Origin: Nitrosopelagicus sp. REDSEA-S31_B2
Lineage (GTDB): Archaea > Thermoproteota > Nitrososphaeria > Nitrososphaerales > Nitrosopumilaceae
Reading direction: 5' to 3'
Assembly (NCBI GenBank): GCA_001627235.1
Contig: LUPB01000007.1
Coordinates: forward strand, 1-42,536
DNA length: 42,536 nucleotides
The notes under the pieces: model-generated
The model's input: the letters and a program-made list of their open reading frames with translations, nothing else
The model's database searches: none
Told to the model about the DNA's origin: nothing
Shown: positions 9,791-19,223 of the stretch, piece after piece
How the letters are laid out: the number at the start of each line of letters is the position of its first letter
Position numbering within the stretch: position 1 is the first letter of the stretch
Translations under genes and position numbers: made by a program

Positions 9791-11461
9791 ATGAAATGGA
9801 AAAAATTAGAACATAATGGAATACTTTTTCCGCCAGATTTTGAGACCAAAAAAATCAAGATTACGATAAAAGGTGAAAATGTAGATTTAGACATTAACCA
9901 AGAAGAAATGGTGTATCAATGGGCAAAAAAGAAAGATACACCATATGTCCAAGACAAAGTTTTTCAGAAGAATTTTCTTGCAGATTTTGCAAATACATTT
10001 GGTTCAAAATATAAAAAATTAGAATTAGAAGATGTAGATTTCAAAAATGCATTCAAAGTTGTGGATAAAGAAAAAGATGCCAAAGAGCTTTTAACAAAAG
10101 AAGAGAAAAAAGCCCTTGCAGCCAAGCGTAAAGAACTCAGAGAGGAGATGAAAGAGAAATTTGGTAAAGGGAAAATGGACGGAAATGAGGTTGAAATTGC
10201 AAATTACATGGCAGAGCCACCAGGAATTTTCATTGGAAGAGGAGAACATCCACTACGTGGCAAGTGGAAACCAAAAGTCACATCAAAAGATGTTACATTA
10301 AACTTAGGTAAAGAGGCAAAAGTACCAAAAGGAGATTGGGGCAAGATAGTTCACGACCAAGATTCAATGTGGATGGCTAGCTGGACTGATTATTTAACAC
10401 AAAAAAGAAAGTACGTATGGCTAGCAGACACTGCAGGAATAAAACAAGATAGAGACAAGGCAAAATATGACAAAGCCAAGAAATTGGCACAAGAAATTGA
10501 AACCGTAAAAACTAAGATTGTCAAAGACATGGAGAGCAAGGATGCAAAGATTAGACGAATATCAACAGTATGCTGGTTAATTTATAGAACAGCAATGAGA
10601 GTCGGAGACGAAAAAGATCCAGACGAGGCAGATACTGTTGGTGCCACTACACTAAGAAAAGAACATGTTGAACTAACATCAGATGCAATAAAATTTGATT
10701 TTCTTGGAAAAGATAGCGTACGATGGCAAGAAACAGTCCCAGCAGTAGGAAACGATAAGCAATTTCATGCAAATCTCAAAGAATTAACAGCAAAGATCAA
10801 GCCAACAGACGAAATTTTTGGAAATCTTACATCAAGAGATGTTAATGAATATTATAAAACAGTAGTAAATGGATTGACAGCCAAAGTTTTCAGAACATTT
10901 AGTGCATCAACAGTTGTCTCAAAATATCTAAATGAAAATGGAGATGTGAAGACTAAATCTGCTATGGAAAAGCTATATCATGCAAAACTTGCAAATCTAG
11001 AAGCAGCAATAATGTGTAATCATAAAAGAACAATTCCTAAAACATTTGAGCAATCACTTCAGAAGAAGAGAGATACGTTGAAAGTTGCACAAAAAGCAAC
11101 CCCCTGGAAGAAAAATGAAGAGACATTGAAGAAAGTAGAGTCTACAAAAACAAAGACTGATGCCCAAGAAAAGAAGAGAAAAGAAAGAATTACAAAAATC
11201 AAACAAATGATAAAGAAATCAAAAACAAAACAAAAGGAAAGAGTAGAGAAATTACAATTACAGTTAGATCTAACAGAGAAGACTAGAGATTATAATCTAG
11301 GCACATCCCTTCGAAACTATATTGACCCAAGAATTTTCAAGTCTTGGACAGACGAGGTTTCAGCAGATTGGGAAAAACTCTACACATCGGCATTACAGAA
11401 AAAATTCCTCTGGGTAAAATCAGAGAACGAATCTTGGAAAAACGTCTCAAAACATTATTGA
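9791..11461 (+). CDS. DNA topoisomerase IB (eukaryote-like, thaumarchaeal)
   Basis: IFIGRGEHPLRGKWKP, WLADTAGIKQDRDKAKYDKAK, TAMRVGDEKDPDEADTVGATTLRKEHV, C-terminal LGTSLRNYIDPR active-site context. Confidence 0.95.
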   Translation: MKWKKLEHNGILFPPDFETKKIKITIKGENVDLDINQEEMVYQWAKKKDTPYVQDKVFQKNFLADFANTFGSKYKKLELEDVDFKNAFKVVDKEKDAKELLTKEEKKALAAKRKELREEMKEKFGKGKMDGNEVEIANYMAEPPGIFIGRGEHPLRGKWKPKVTSKDVTLNLGKEAKVPKGDWGKIVHDQDSMWMASWTDYLTQKRKYVWLADTAGIKQDRDKAKYDKAKKLAQEIETVKTKIVKDMESKDAKIRRISTVCWLIYRTAMRVGDEKDPDEADTVGATTLRKEHVELTSDAIKFDFLGKDSVRWQETVPAVGNDKQFHANLKELTAKIKPTDEIFGNLTSRDVNEYYKTVVNGLTAKVFRTFSASTVVSKYLNENGDVKTKSAMEKLYHAKLANLEAAIMCNHKRTIPKTFEQSLQKKRDTLKVAQKATPWKKNEETLKKVESTKTKTDAQEKKRKERITKIKQMIKKSKTKQKERVEKLQLQLDLTEKTRDYNLGTSLRNYIDPRIFKSWTDEVSADWEKLYTSALQKKFLWVKSENESWKNVSKHY

Positions 11462-11501
11462 TTTTAACATTTAAGTGACATATACTTGGATGAAAATTCG
11501 T

Positions 11502-11617
11502 GCCGGGGTAGCTCAGCCTGGTTAGAGTGCCAGTTCAAATGGTAATCTCTAACGGTTCTTCCATTGAAGGCAATACTCATAATCTGGAGGTCGTGGGTTC
11601 GAAACCCACCCCCGGCA
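11502..11617 (+). tRNA. tRNA-Met (CAU), containing a 41-nt intron at 11534..11574
   Basis: GCCGGGG/CCCCGGC acceptor stem, GCTC D stem, GTGGG-TTCGAAA-CCCAC T arm, anticodon loop CTCATAA; stem CCAGA/TCTGG is completed only if the intron sits between positions 30 and 31. Confidence 0.9.
11534..11574 (+). other. Putative tRNA intron (non-canonical position, ~30/31)
   Basis: Removal of TTCAAATGG...GGCAAT restores a 5-bp anticodon stem and 7-nt loop; exact boundaries may shift by 1 nt or so. Confidence 0.7.
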
Positions 11618-11625
11618 TTCACAGT
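11607..11625 (+). repeat. att-like direct repeat copy 1 (tRNA 3' end)
   Basis: CACCCCCGGCATTCACAGT, identical to 14282..14300. Confidence 0.85.
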
Positions 11626-11661
11626 TTCAGCTAAAGCCTTGACAACTGTTGTTTCTTAACT

Positions 11662-12507
11662 TTATAATTTTTCAGACATTGAGACGAGGTTGGTTTCAAG
11701 TATTTTGGGACTTGCAATGTAAAAATCCGCATAAAAATGACCGTCATCTTCAAGCCATTTTGTATCAATTCCCTTGCCATGTAAAAGAGAGATTGTCTTG
11801 TATTTTTCTTCTGAATCGGAGAAACTCCTCTGTCTGATTGGTTTTATGTCGCTTTTCACAAGAGAGTAACCATAATGATCAAAGACCTTCTGAATTTTCT
11901 CCATATCAAAAATCCGCAAAACAGAGAATGCAAAGACAGGGCCTTTTTCTGACGATTCCAAGTTAGATTCAGATTGCTGTTTTTTAATTAACTCAAAAAG
12001 ATTGGAGAATGCCTTGTATCCAATATAACCAATGCAGCCAGTTGCAATTATCATGTCAGCTTGTGGCAGATCTTGGATTGGTAGATTCCCAGATTCTAAA
12101 TTTACACATATTCCTTTTTTGCAAAGCCCTATATTTTCAGAGAATTTAAGTGCAGGTTGAGAAATATCTATTTGATAAAAATCAAGCGTATCATCAGATG
12201 AAAGATTTTCGAAAAACTGTTTTGATTGTTCAATTGATGGCTCCTGTTCCAAAAAGAAATCATCAAGATCAGACATTGTAAGATTGTATTTCATCAATGC
12301 AGAATTAATTCCATAAGAACTTCCAATGTCAATAATGTTTATTTTTTTTGAGAGTTTTTTGTAAAGTTGTTTTGCAATTGAAAGATACAGTGGTTTTGTT
12401 TCATTAGGAATGCGATAGTCTAACCTCTTCATTTCTTTGAGATATGCATTTGGAAATTTTTGTATGTAAATATTTGTAAAATCTTTTTTTACTTCCAGCT
12501 CTTTCAT
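11662..12507 (-). CDS. SAM-dependent methyltransferase-like protein
   Basis: INIIDIGSSYGINSALM motif I-like; QADMIIATGCIGYIG motif IV-like. Confidence 0.6.
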   Translation of the reverse strand: MKELEVKKDFTNIYIQKFPNAYLKEMKRLDYRIPNETKPLYLSIAKQLYKKLSKKINIIDIGSSYGINSALMKYNLTMSDLDDFFLEQEPSIEQSKQFFENLSSDDTLDFYQIDISQPALKFSENIGLCKKGICVNLESGNLPIQDLPQADMIIATGCIGYIGYKAFSNLFELIKKQQSESNLESSEKGPVFAFSVLRIFDMEKIQKVFDHYGYSLVKSDIKPIRQRSFSDSEEKYKTISLLHGKGIDTKWLEDDGHFYADFYIASPKILETNLVSMSEKL

Positions 12508-12604
12508 GGGTATTAACTGCTATTGTAGCACATGTATAAGAGAATCGGCTAAAATACTACTCCTTTATGCCTAGCAGTGGTCACTAGTCAAATCATGTAA
12601 TTTA

Positions 12605-14050
12605 CTATGCATCTGCATACATTGAAATTTCCCACGCAGTAGGAGTCTGTGCAAATGCGACATATTCTTTGTACTTTAGTTCAGTGTATACATCAATGAA
12701 ATCTTTTGTAAAAACGTCTTCAAGGAATCCAGAATCGGATTTAAGGGAATTAAGAGCTCCTTTTAGAGATACAGGAAGAGAACCAATTTTGTATTCTCGT
12801 TTCTTTTCAGCAGAGAGTTTGTAGACATTTTCTTCAATTGGATCACCAGGATCTATCTTGTTTTTAATTCCGTCAAGACCTGCCAATAGCAATGCCGCTT
12901 CTAGAAGATAGATATTGGCAGTGGGGTCAGGGACTCTGTATTCAAGTCTCTTGCTTTTTTCTATGTTTCTGTTATACATAGGAACTCTGATTGCAGCTGA
13001 TCTGTTGGCCAATCCCCAACAAACATTTGTGGGAGCCTCAAATCCGGGGACAAGACGCTTGTAAGAATTTGTAGTAGGATTGGAAATTGCACAAAGTGCA
13101 GATGCGTGGCTCAAGATTCCTCCAATGTAGTATCGTCCAGTCTGACTCAACTGCGCAAGCTTGTCATTCTCATCATACATTATGTTTGAATTTCCATTCC
13201 AAAGACTTTGATGAGTGTGCATGGCAGATGCATTGTCACCAAAAATTGGCTTTGGCATAAAAGTTGCAGCTTTGTTTCTTGCCTTTGCCTTTACTTTAAC
13301 CAGATTTTTTACTGAAACCACATGATCAGCCATTTTAATCATCTCGTCATAAACAAGATTAATTTCACACTGACCAGATGTTGCGACTTCGTGGTGTTCA
13401 GCTTCAATGTTTATTCCAAAATAGTTGTGTAGATCATCACAGACATCCTTTCTGAATCCTTCAAGTGTGTCTTTTGGTTGGGATGGATAGTATCCTTCCT
13501 TGATATCTATTGCAGTGCTGACGTTTCCCTTTGCCCATGGAGACTCTTTTGATTCAATTGAATATCCAGAGCCACCATAAGAGTGAGTTGCAGCATATGG
13601 AGATGGGTAGACGTTGATGGCATCAAATACAAAGAACTCTATTTCAGGTCCCCAGTTTGTATGAGTAATTCTAAATTTTTTTAATTCTTTAGATGCCTTG
13701 TGCGCAATACTTCTAGAATCCCGATTGTATCTGGAGTTTTCTGAGGTACTCCCATCATACAGATCACAAAAAATTCTAGCATTTTTTCTATGGCCTGGAT
13801 CATATTCTGATGGAAGAATTTTGAAAGAATTTGGGTCAGGTAACAATATCATATCAGAATCATTCACACTCTTGAAACCAGTTATGGAGCTAGCATCCAG
13901 TTTTTCCAAACCGTTAACAAAGCTATTCTCGTCTATTGCATAGCTAGGCATTCCAACATTATGTAACTCTCCAAAAATGTCTACAAACCAAAAATCAATA
14001 AACGAAATTTTTTCTTTGTGAATTAATTGTAACAATTGTTCAGGATTCAT
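12605..14050 (-). CDS. glnA: Glutamine synthetase family protein
   Basis: NWGPEIEFFVFD, SAMHTHQSLW, NSYKRLVPGFEAPTNVCWGLANRSAAIRVP. Confidence 0.93.
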   Translation of the reverse strand: MNPEQLLQLIHKEKISFIDFWFVDIFGELHNVGMPSYAIDENSFVNGLEKLDASSITGFKSVNDSDMILLPDPNSFKILPSEYDPGHRKNARIFCDLYDGSTSENSRYNRDSRSIAHKASKELKKFRITHTNWGPEIEFFVFDAINVYPSPYAATHSYGGSGYSIESKESPWAKGNVSTAIDIKEGYYPSQPKDTLEGFRKDVCDDLHNYFGINIEAEHHEVATSGQCEINLVYDEMIKMADHVVSVKNLVKVKAKARNKAATFMPKPIFGDNASAMHTHQSLWNGNSNIMYDENDKLAQLSQTGRYYIGGILSHASALCAISNPTTNSYKRLVPGFEAPTNVCWGLANRSAAIRVPMYNRNIEKSKRLEYRVPDPTANIYLLEAALLLAGLDGIKNKIDPGDPIEENVYKLSAEKKREYKIGSLPVSLKGALNSLKSDSGFLEDVFTKDFIDVYTELKYKEYVAFAQTPTAWEISMYADA

Positions 14051-14281
14051 AATATGACCAGTAATTCACATTACTAGAGTTGTTTTGTGAGTTAGAATTG
14101 TCAATATTGTCAGGTTAAGCAAAAAAACGACTAGACAGTTTTAGAGGCCAGTAGAAATTAGCACTCTTTTTTCAAGCTGGGATAAATTTCTCAAAAACAC
14201 AACATTTTTTCCTCAGAAGTTCCTATCATACACATGAAATCCACTGTAAACAAGTGGGTTTTAGCTGGATTAGACGGGTCA

Positions 14282-14300
14282 CACCCCCGGCATTCACAGT
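14282..14300 (+). repeat. att-like direct repeat copy 2
   Basis: Exact 19-nt repeat of 11607..11625. Confidence 0.85.
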
Positions 14301-14309
14301 ATATCTGCA

Positions 14310-15161
14310 CTAAGAAAATTTTGTGAATATGTAAGGAGTTTCAGTTGTTTGATTAAAGCTCCATGCAGTAGGTAAAGAATTTGACTGAATTATTTCAAGA
14401 CTATACTCATCAATTAGTTTTTTCCAACCTCCATCTCTTGTATCATTAAATGAATATTTTTCAGAATAGCTTCCAGTCAAGACCATGCATGATTTTTGTT
14501 TCAAATTATTATTTAGATTTGAGATAATTTTGCTAGCCAATACATCGCCTCCCATTTGGGGCAATCCGCCTATAAAAAATGCAGGTTGAGATAATTCTAG
14601 AGCATTATAATCAAATTTTACAGCATCAGAACAAATTGGATTAAAGTCTATCATTATTTTTTTTGAAATATTATTTTGCAAGTCAACTAGCATATCATCA
14701 ATTTCAATTCCATACACATTCAAGCCTAAAACTTTTCCACAAAATGCAATTCTACCATCACCAGAGCCAATGTCAAGAACTTCGCTATAGCCTAACATTT
14801 TAGCCATTGAAGTTATTATGTAAGCAGTTAACATCCAAGTTGGAGAAAATGGTTGAGTACTTGATTCATGTCCAATACTGTTTAACCAATATTTGTTGAT
14901 GTCACCTTCATACACCATACAATTAACATTGTTAATTTTTGTTTCAAATTTATCATAGTAAATAGAATTATTTTGTAAGAAAGTATGAAGAGAATCAAAA
15001 TCATCTTGAGGGATGGGAAAATCATCAGATTCATCTAGGGGCATAATTTCTTGAACATGGCTAGTTCCACAATAAACACGTCTGAATTCTTGTTTTAGAG
15101 CTATAAGATTTTTGGAAATGTTTTCAATCATCTTTGATTCCGGTTTCATATTGTTCAACAA
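14310..15161 (-). CDS. SAM-dependent methyltransferase-like protein
   Basis: YSEVLDIGSGDGRIAFCGKVLGLNVYGIEID. Confidence 0.75.
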   Translation of the reverse strand: MLNNMKPESKMIENISKNLIALKQEFRRVYCGTSHVQEIMPLDESDDFPIPQDDFDSLHTFLQNNSIYYDKFETKINNVNCMVYEGDINKYWLNSIGHESSTQPFSPTWMLTAYIITSMAKMLGYSEVLDIGSGDGRIAFCGKVLGLNVYGIEIDDMLVDLQNNISKKIMIDFNPICSDAVKFDYNALELSQPAFFIGGLPQMGGDVLASKIISNLNNNLKQKSCMVLTGSYSEKYSFNDTRDGGWKKLIDEYSLEIIQSNSLPTAWSFNQTTETPYIFTKFS

Positions 15162-15582
15162 ATTCCTTAGTGCTCATTAATTCACGTAATTCCTTATAGA
15201 GTAAGGCTTCTTTTTCAATAGTTTCTTTAGTTTTCGGTTCAGAGTTCTGACCAAGTTGTTTCAGATTATCAGTAGAAACTTGTATCGAACTAGTTAATTC
15301 AGATAAAATTTCAGGGTGAAGAGACTTTGAGAATTTCTCATTCATGTATTCTTCAGTTTTGTTTATTTCATCAAATAGATTCTGGTTTTCAGTAGGGGAT
15401 TTGAGGTCAGATTTGATCTTTTTTGCCAAAGTTTGAACCATTGTTACTTGATAATAGAGATTAATTATGTCAGATAATTTTTTTTCAGACGTTTTTGGAA
15501 TGGAATCAATGATTTTTTGTAATTTTTCTGATTCAGATGTGAAAAGTTCTAATGTTTCATTTTCATTTGTTTCAGTTTCCAT
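15124..15582 (-). CDS. Hypothetical coiled-coil protein (152 aa)
   Basis: Intact ORF, Glu/Lys-rich helical; overlaps the next gene by 38 bp. Confidence 0.6.
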   Translation of the reverse strand: METETNENETLELFTSESEKLQKIIDSIPKTSEKKLSDIINLYYQVTMVQTLAKKIKSDLKSPTENQNLFDEINKTEEYMNEKFSKSLHPEILSELTSSIQVSTDNLKQLGQNSEPKTKETIEKEALLYKELRELMSTKEFVEQYETGIKDD

Positions 15583-15678
15583 AAAATACTCTAGTATTGA
15601 GTATTTTTATTTCATTCACACCAAATGAGATGTGTTTTGTACTAATGGATTAAATAATTGAGAATTGTGGTTTTTCAT

Positions 15679-16713
15679 ATGTCTAAAAAAGTTGCAATAA
15701 TGAGAGGAGATGGAATTGGACCTGAAATTGTTGATGCAATGACTGGAATCTTGAAAGAATGTAACTTACAAGCAGAGATGGTATTTTGTGAAGCCGGTTC
15801 AGAACAATGGGAAAAAAATGGTGGAAAAGATGCATCATACATACCTGAATCAACCATGCAAACACTAGAAGAAGTTGATGCATGTTTCAAAGGACCAACT
15901 ACAACCATACCAAAACCTGGAGCACCTAGAAGTGTTGCAGTTACATTAAGACAAAAATTTGAATTATTTGCAAATATTAGACCAGTTAAAACTTTCAAAA
16001 GATTGACTCCAAATAGAGATGTAGATTTTGTGTGTTTTAGAGAAGCAACAGAGGGTTTGTACACAGGAGTTGAAACACAACTTAGTGATGATGCTGCAAT
16101 TGCAATTAGAAAAATTTCAAGAAAGGGTTGTTCAAGATTTATGGAATCAGCTCTTGACTGGGCAAAACACTATGAATTAAACAAAGTTGTGGCAATTACA
16201 AAACGAAATATTTTGAAAAAAACAGATGGATTATTTTTTGAAGAGGTTGAAAAATCATTAAAACCATATCCAAATATGGAACTTGAAGAAATTTACATCG
16301 ATAATATGGCACAACAATTAGTTATCAATCCAGAGCAGTTTAACAATTCAGTTCTTGTTAGTACTAATTTATTCATGGATATTATTTCAGAACTTGCATC
16401 TGGAATAGTTGGTTCTATAGGATTGATTTATTCTTCAAACATGGGTAAAGATTATGCAATGTTTGAGGCAGCACATGGAAGTGCACCATCATTCAAAGGA
16501 CAAAATAAGGTAAATCCAACTGCCACAGTACTTGCAGGAGCATGGATGGCCGATTATCTCGGAGAAAGAGACATCAGAGATGCAATTTTTTCAGCAACTG
16601 AACAGGTAATCAATGAGGGCAAATATGTTACATTTGATATTGGCGGAGAGTCTACAACAACACAAATGTCAGAAAAAATTACAGATCTTGCAAAAGCTAA
16701 TTTAAGAAAGTAA
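15679..16713 (+). CDS. Isocitrate/isopropylmalate dehydrogenase family (likely NADP isocitrate dehydrogenase)
   Basis: KKVAIMRGDGIGPEIVDAM, IDNMAQQLV, YAMFEAAHGSAPSFKGQNKVNPTATVLAGAWM; ATG at 15679. Confidence 0.9.
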   Translation: MSKKVAIMRGDGIGPEIVDAMTGILKECNLQAEMVFCEAGSEQWEKNGGKDASYIPESTMQTLEEVDACFKGPTTTIPKPGAPRSVAVTLRQKFELFANIRPVKTFKRLTPNRDVDFVCFREATEGLYTGVETQLSDDAAIAIRKISRKGCSRFMESALDWAKHYELNKVVAITKRNILKKTDGLFFEEVEKSLKPYPNMELEEIYIDNMAQQLVINPEQFNNSVLVSTNLFMDIISELASGIVGSIGLIYSSNMGKDYAMFEAAHGSAPSFKGQNKVNPTATVLAGAWMADYLGERDIRDAIFSATEQVINEGKYVTFDIGGESTTTQMSEKITDLAKANLRK

Positions 16714-17262
16714 GTGTTTTACTTCCACAATAATTAATTCTTCATAAAATAATTTCTTCCTATCAATGATTTTTGCTTTAAAATTTTTTGATTGTACAAA
16801 ATCAATTAATCCCATATAATCAGATAATGATGATGTAACAAATAGAAATTTTCCTTGTTTAGAAAGATGTGGTAGTGCTGAAGAGATAATTTTTTGGGGT
16901 ATTTCCAGTCCGTCTTTTCCACCATCAGTTGCAACATCAATGATTTCATCAGTGGCAAGATATGGAAGGTTGCATATTATAACATCAAAATCTAGGTTCA
17001 ATGCATCAGCAGAATTACAACATATTACATTTTGAGTTTTGAAATTTTGTTCAACAAGAGTATTAAAACTAATATCAGTTCCAACTACCAAACGAAAAGT
17101 TGATTTTAAAATATCAGTTAGATAACCAGAGCCACAACCAATATCAAGAGCAGAATCACCACTTAGACCCTCCAAATGATCCGCAAGAAAAAAGGTATCT
17201 TCAGCAGGAAGATATTGTTCAGATTTTTTTAATGTTTTTTGCAAATTTGATGATTTCATCAT
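16702..17262 (-). CDS. HemK/Mtq2-like protein N5-glutamine methyltransferase
   Basis: LPAEDTFFLADHL, ALDIGCGSGYLTDIL, VIICNLPYL (NPPY-type motif). Confidence 0.85.
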   Translation of the reverse strand: MMKSSNLQKTLKKSEQYLPAEDTFFLADHLEGLSGDSALDIGCGSGYLTDILKSTFRLVVGTDISFNTLVEQNFKTQNVICCNSADALNLDFDVIICNLPYLATDEIIDVATDGGKDGLEIPQKIISSALPHLSKQGKFLFVTSSLSDYMGLIDFVQSKNFKAKIIDRKKLFYEELIIVEVKHLLS

Positions 17263-17923
17263 TATTCATTTCCTCAAGTCTCTCATTAGACTCTATTTCT
17301 AACCCTAATTTCTTTCCTATATTTTGAAGTTTTTTCCTTCTAAATGAGAACATAAGATTTACAGATTGAATAATCTCCTTTGAAAGAGTTGTTTTTCGAA
17401 CAAAAGACATTATCGAAGAATTGATTTTAGGTTGTGGGGTAAAGTTTTCTTTTCCAATAGTTTTGAGAATTTTCATTTCAAATCCGGTTTGCGCAAGAAC
17501 AGATATTGCTTTTCTATCATGTTTGTTGGCAAGTAATTTGTTTGCAAAATCATGTTGAACCATAACGATTCCACGTGAGAAATTGTTCAGTAACATCCAT
17601 TGGATGGCTTTCTTACTCTCAGAATAGGGTAAATTTGAGACAAAAATATCAAATTTTTGATTTTGTTTGAAACCATCACCATGGATGATTTTGAGATTTT
17701 TTAGATTTGAAAATTTTTGTAGACATTCTTCATAAAGTTGAAAATCTTTTTCAGCAGATATCACATTTTTTGATTGTTCACATAGAAAAGGTGTGAGTAT
17801 TCCTTTACCAATTCCTATTTCATATACAACATCATTTTTTGATATATTTGCAGAATTTACAATGAACTTTGCAATTGATTTTGAATTTAGAAAATTCTGT
17901 CCTAATTGCTTTCTAATATTCAT
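17219..17923 (-). CDS. ksgA: 16S rRNA adenine dimethyltransferase
   Basis: RKQLGQNFLNSKSIAKFIV, YEIGIGKGILTPFLCE, VSNLPYSESK. Confidence 0.93.
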   Translation of the reverse strand: MNIRKQLGQNFLNSKSIAKFIVNSANISKNDVVYEIGIGKGILTPFLCEQSKNVISAEKDFQLYEECLQKFSNLKNLKIIHGDGFKQNQKFDIFVSNLPYSESKKAIQWMLLNNFSRGIVMVQHDFANKLLANKHDRKAISVLAQTGFEMKILKTIGKENFTPQPKINSSIMSFVRKTTLSKEIIQSVNLMFSFRRKKLQNIGKKLGLEIESNERLEEMNNDEIIKFAKNIKKI

Positions 17924-18495
17924 TTTTTGACAAATAATCTGAATTGCGTTTCGCCAGAAATTTCTTCAATTATTCTTTTTGATAGATGATTAACTGGATC
18001 TTTTACTCCTGCACGTGATTCAAGATCATCATAATTTTCAAATTTCTTTTTATTAATTTCATCAATAATTAATTTTAGATACGTTTTGCCAATTCCAGGA
18101 ATTAATTCCAGAGAATGTTTTCGGGGAGTTAGTGGTTGTGCATTATTAATATAATTTACAAATCGTGATTCATTGTTTTTAACAATAGTTGAGACTACAT
18201 TATTCAGTTCAGTTTGTGCAGAATCAGATATTTGTTCAAAATCAAGTTTACCCAAAACAGATTGAACTTTAGTGCGCCCCTCTTTACCAATGTAAATTTT
18301 TTCTCCGATTTCAAATTCCGATTCATCCAACCCAAGTATTTCTAGTAAGGTGAGACGTTCTTCTCCCAATGCAGTTACAATTATTCCTTCTCTACCTCTA
18401 ACAGTTTTTGACCTTCCTCTTGTAGAAAAGTCTAGGACATATGCATATTCTTCATATTTGCGTGACTGGGTAGTTCCCCTTTCCAAAAAAATCAC
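17920..18495 (-). CDS. DUF655-type protein
   Basis: EEYAYVLDFSTRGRS..., HhH-like LELIPGIGKTYLKLIIDE; located between ksgA and rpoF as in many archaea. Confidence 0.8.
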   Translation of the reverse strand: MIFLERGTTQSRKYEEYAYVLDFSTRGRSKTVRGREGIIVTALGEERLTLLEILGLDESEFEIGEKIYIGKEGRTKVQSVLGKLDFEQISDSAQTELNNVVSTIVKNNESRFVNYINNAQPLTPRKHSLELIPGIGKTYLKLIIDEINKKKFENYDDLESRAGVKDPVNHLSKRIIEEISGETQFRLFVKK

Positions 18496-18503
18496 CTAAT
18501 TAT

Positions 18504-18839
18504 CTAGCTATTGTCCTTGATTATTTTGAGAATTTTTTCTAAAGTTTCAGTTAGAATTAATTTTTTCCATCCAAATGTAAAAGAACGTAATTCAGACATT
18601 GTTTGCGGACAAATGTTGATTAGTTCAACTGCTTCTTCTTCAGTAATATCACACTCTTTGACTAGTTGTTGTTTCATTTTTTTTGCCGAGTCAGCTTCCA
18701 ATGTTGAAACTTTTGAAACATAATCAAATGTCCATCTTTGGATTTGATCCATAGTCTCAGGATCTTGGTTTTTTAACAATTCTTTTACTTCAGAGAGCGA
18801 AACAGCTTGTTTCTTTTTTACTTCTTCCATTTTATACAC
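18504..18839 (-). CDS. rpoF: DNA-directed RNA polymerase subunit F (Rpb4-like)
   Basis: Size, helical composition and L21e-rpoF-DUF655-ksgA gene order. Confidence 0.82.
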   Translation of the reverse strand: MYKMEEVKKKQAVSLSEVKELLKNQDPETMDQIQRWTFDYVSKVSTLEADSAKKMKQQLVKECDITEEEAVELINICPQTMSELRSFTFGWKKLILTETLEKILKIIKDNS

Positions 18840-19131
18840 CGAATGGTTTGATATGGTCTAATCTAGTGATTAAAGTTTTTGATTTTTCACCTAGTTTTAC
18901 ATCCAGAATTACATGTCTTCTTCCAACTTCAGTAACAAGTCCCACTTTTCCGTGATAACGTCTGTGTGGGAGTCCTTTATGTTGTGAAGAATCGATTTGA
19001 ACTAGGGCTCTATCGCCAACATTGTATTCTCTGAGCAAGAAAGATACTCCACGAGGACCTTTCTTTGTCATTACAGATCTAGATTTGTGTTTAAATCCAT
19101 GAGAACGACCAGATGTCTTTTTAGTTGCCAT
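18832..19131 (-). CDS. rpl21e: 50S ribosomal protein L21e
   Basis: RSHGFKHKSRSVMTKKGPRG..., LPHRRYHGKVGLV. Confidence 0.93.
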   Translation of the reverse strand: MATKKTSGRSHGFKHKSRSVMTKKGPRGVSFLLREYNVGDRALVQIDSSQHKGLPHRRYHGKVGLVTEVGRRHVILDVKLGEKSKTLITRLDHIKPFGV

Positions 19132-19223
19132 ATTAAAAAAATCACTAGTTTGCCCTTATTTTAAGACTAGTATGGGTTAGGCATGAAATTACATGGATAA
19201 AATGAAAAGAGGAGGAATTGAGA

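Noticed and set aside
11649-11837. 62-aa plus-strand ORF inside the att-bracketed region as a possible excisionase/integrase fragment
   Set aside because: It is antisense to the methyltransferase-like CDS and shows no DNA-binding or recombinase motif
12508-12604. Short inverted repeats between GS and methyltransferase-like genes (TGCTA-TTG-TAGCA; CTAG...CTAG)
   Set aside because: Arms of 4-5 bp are expected by chance in AT-rich intergenic DNA
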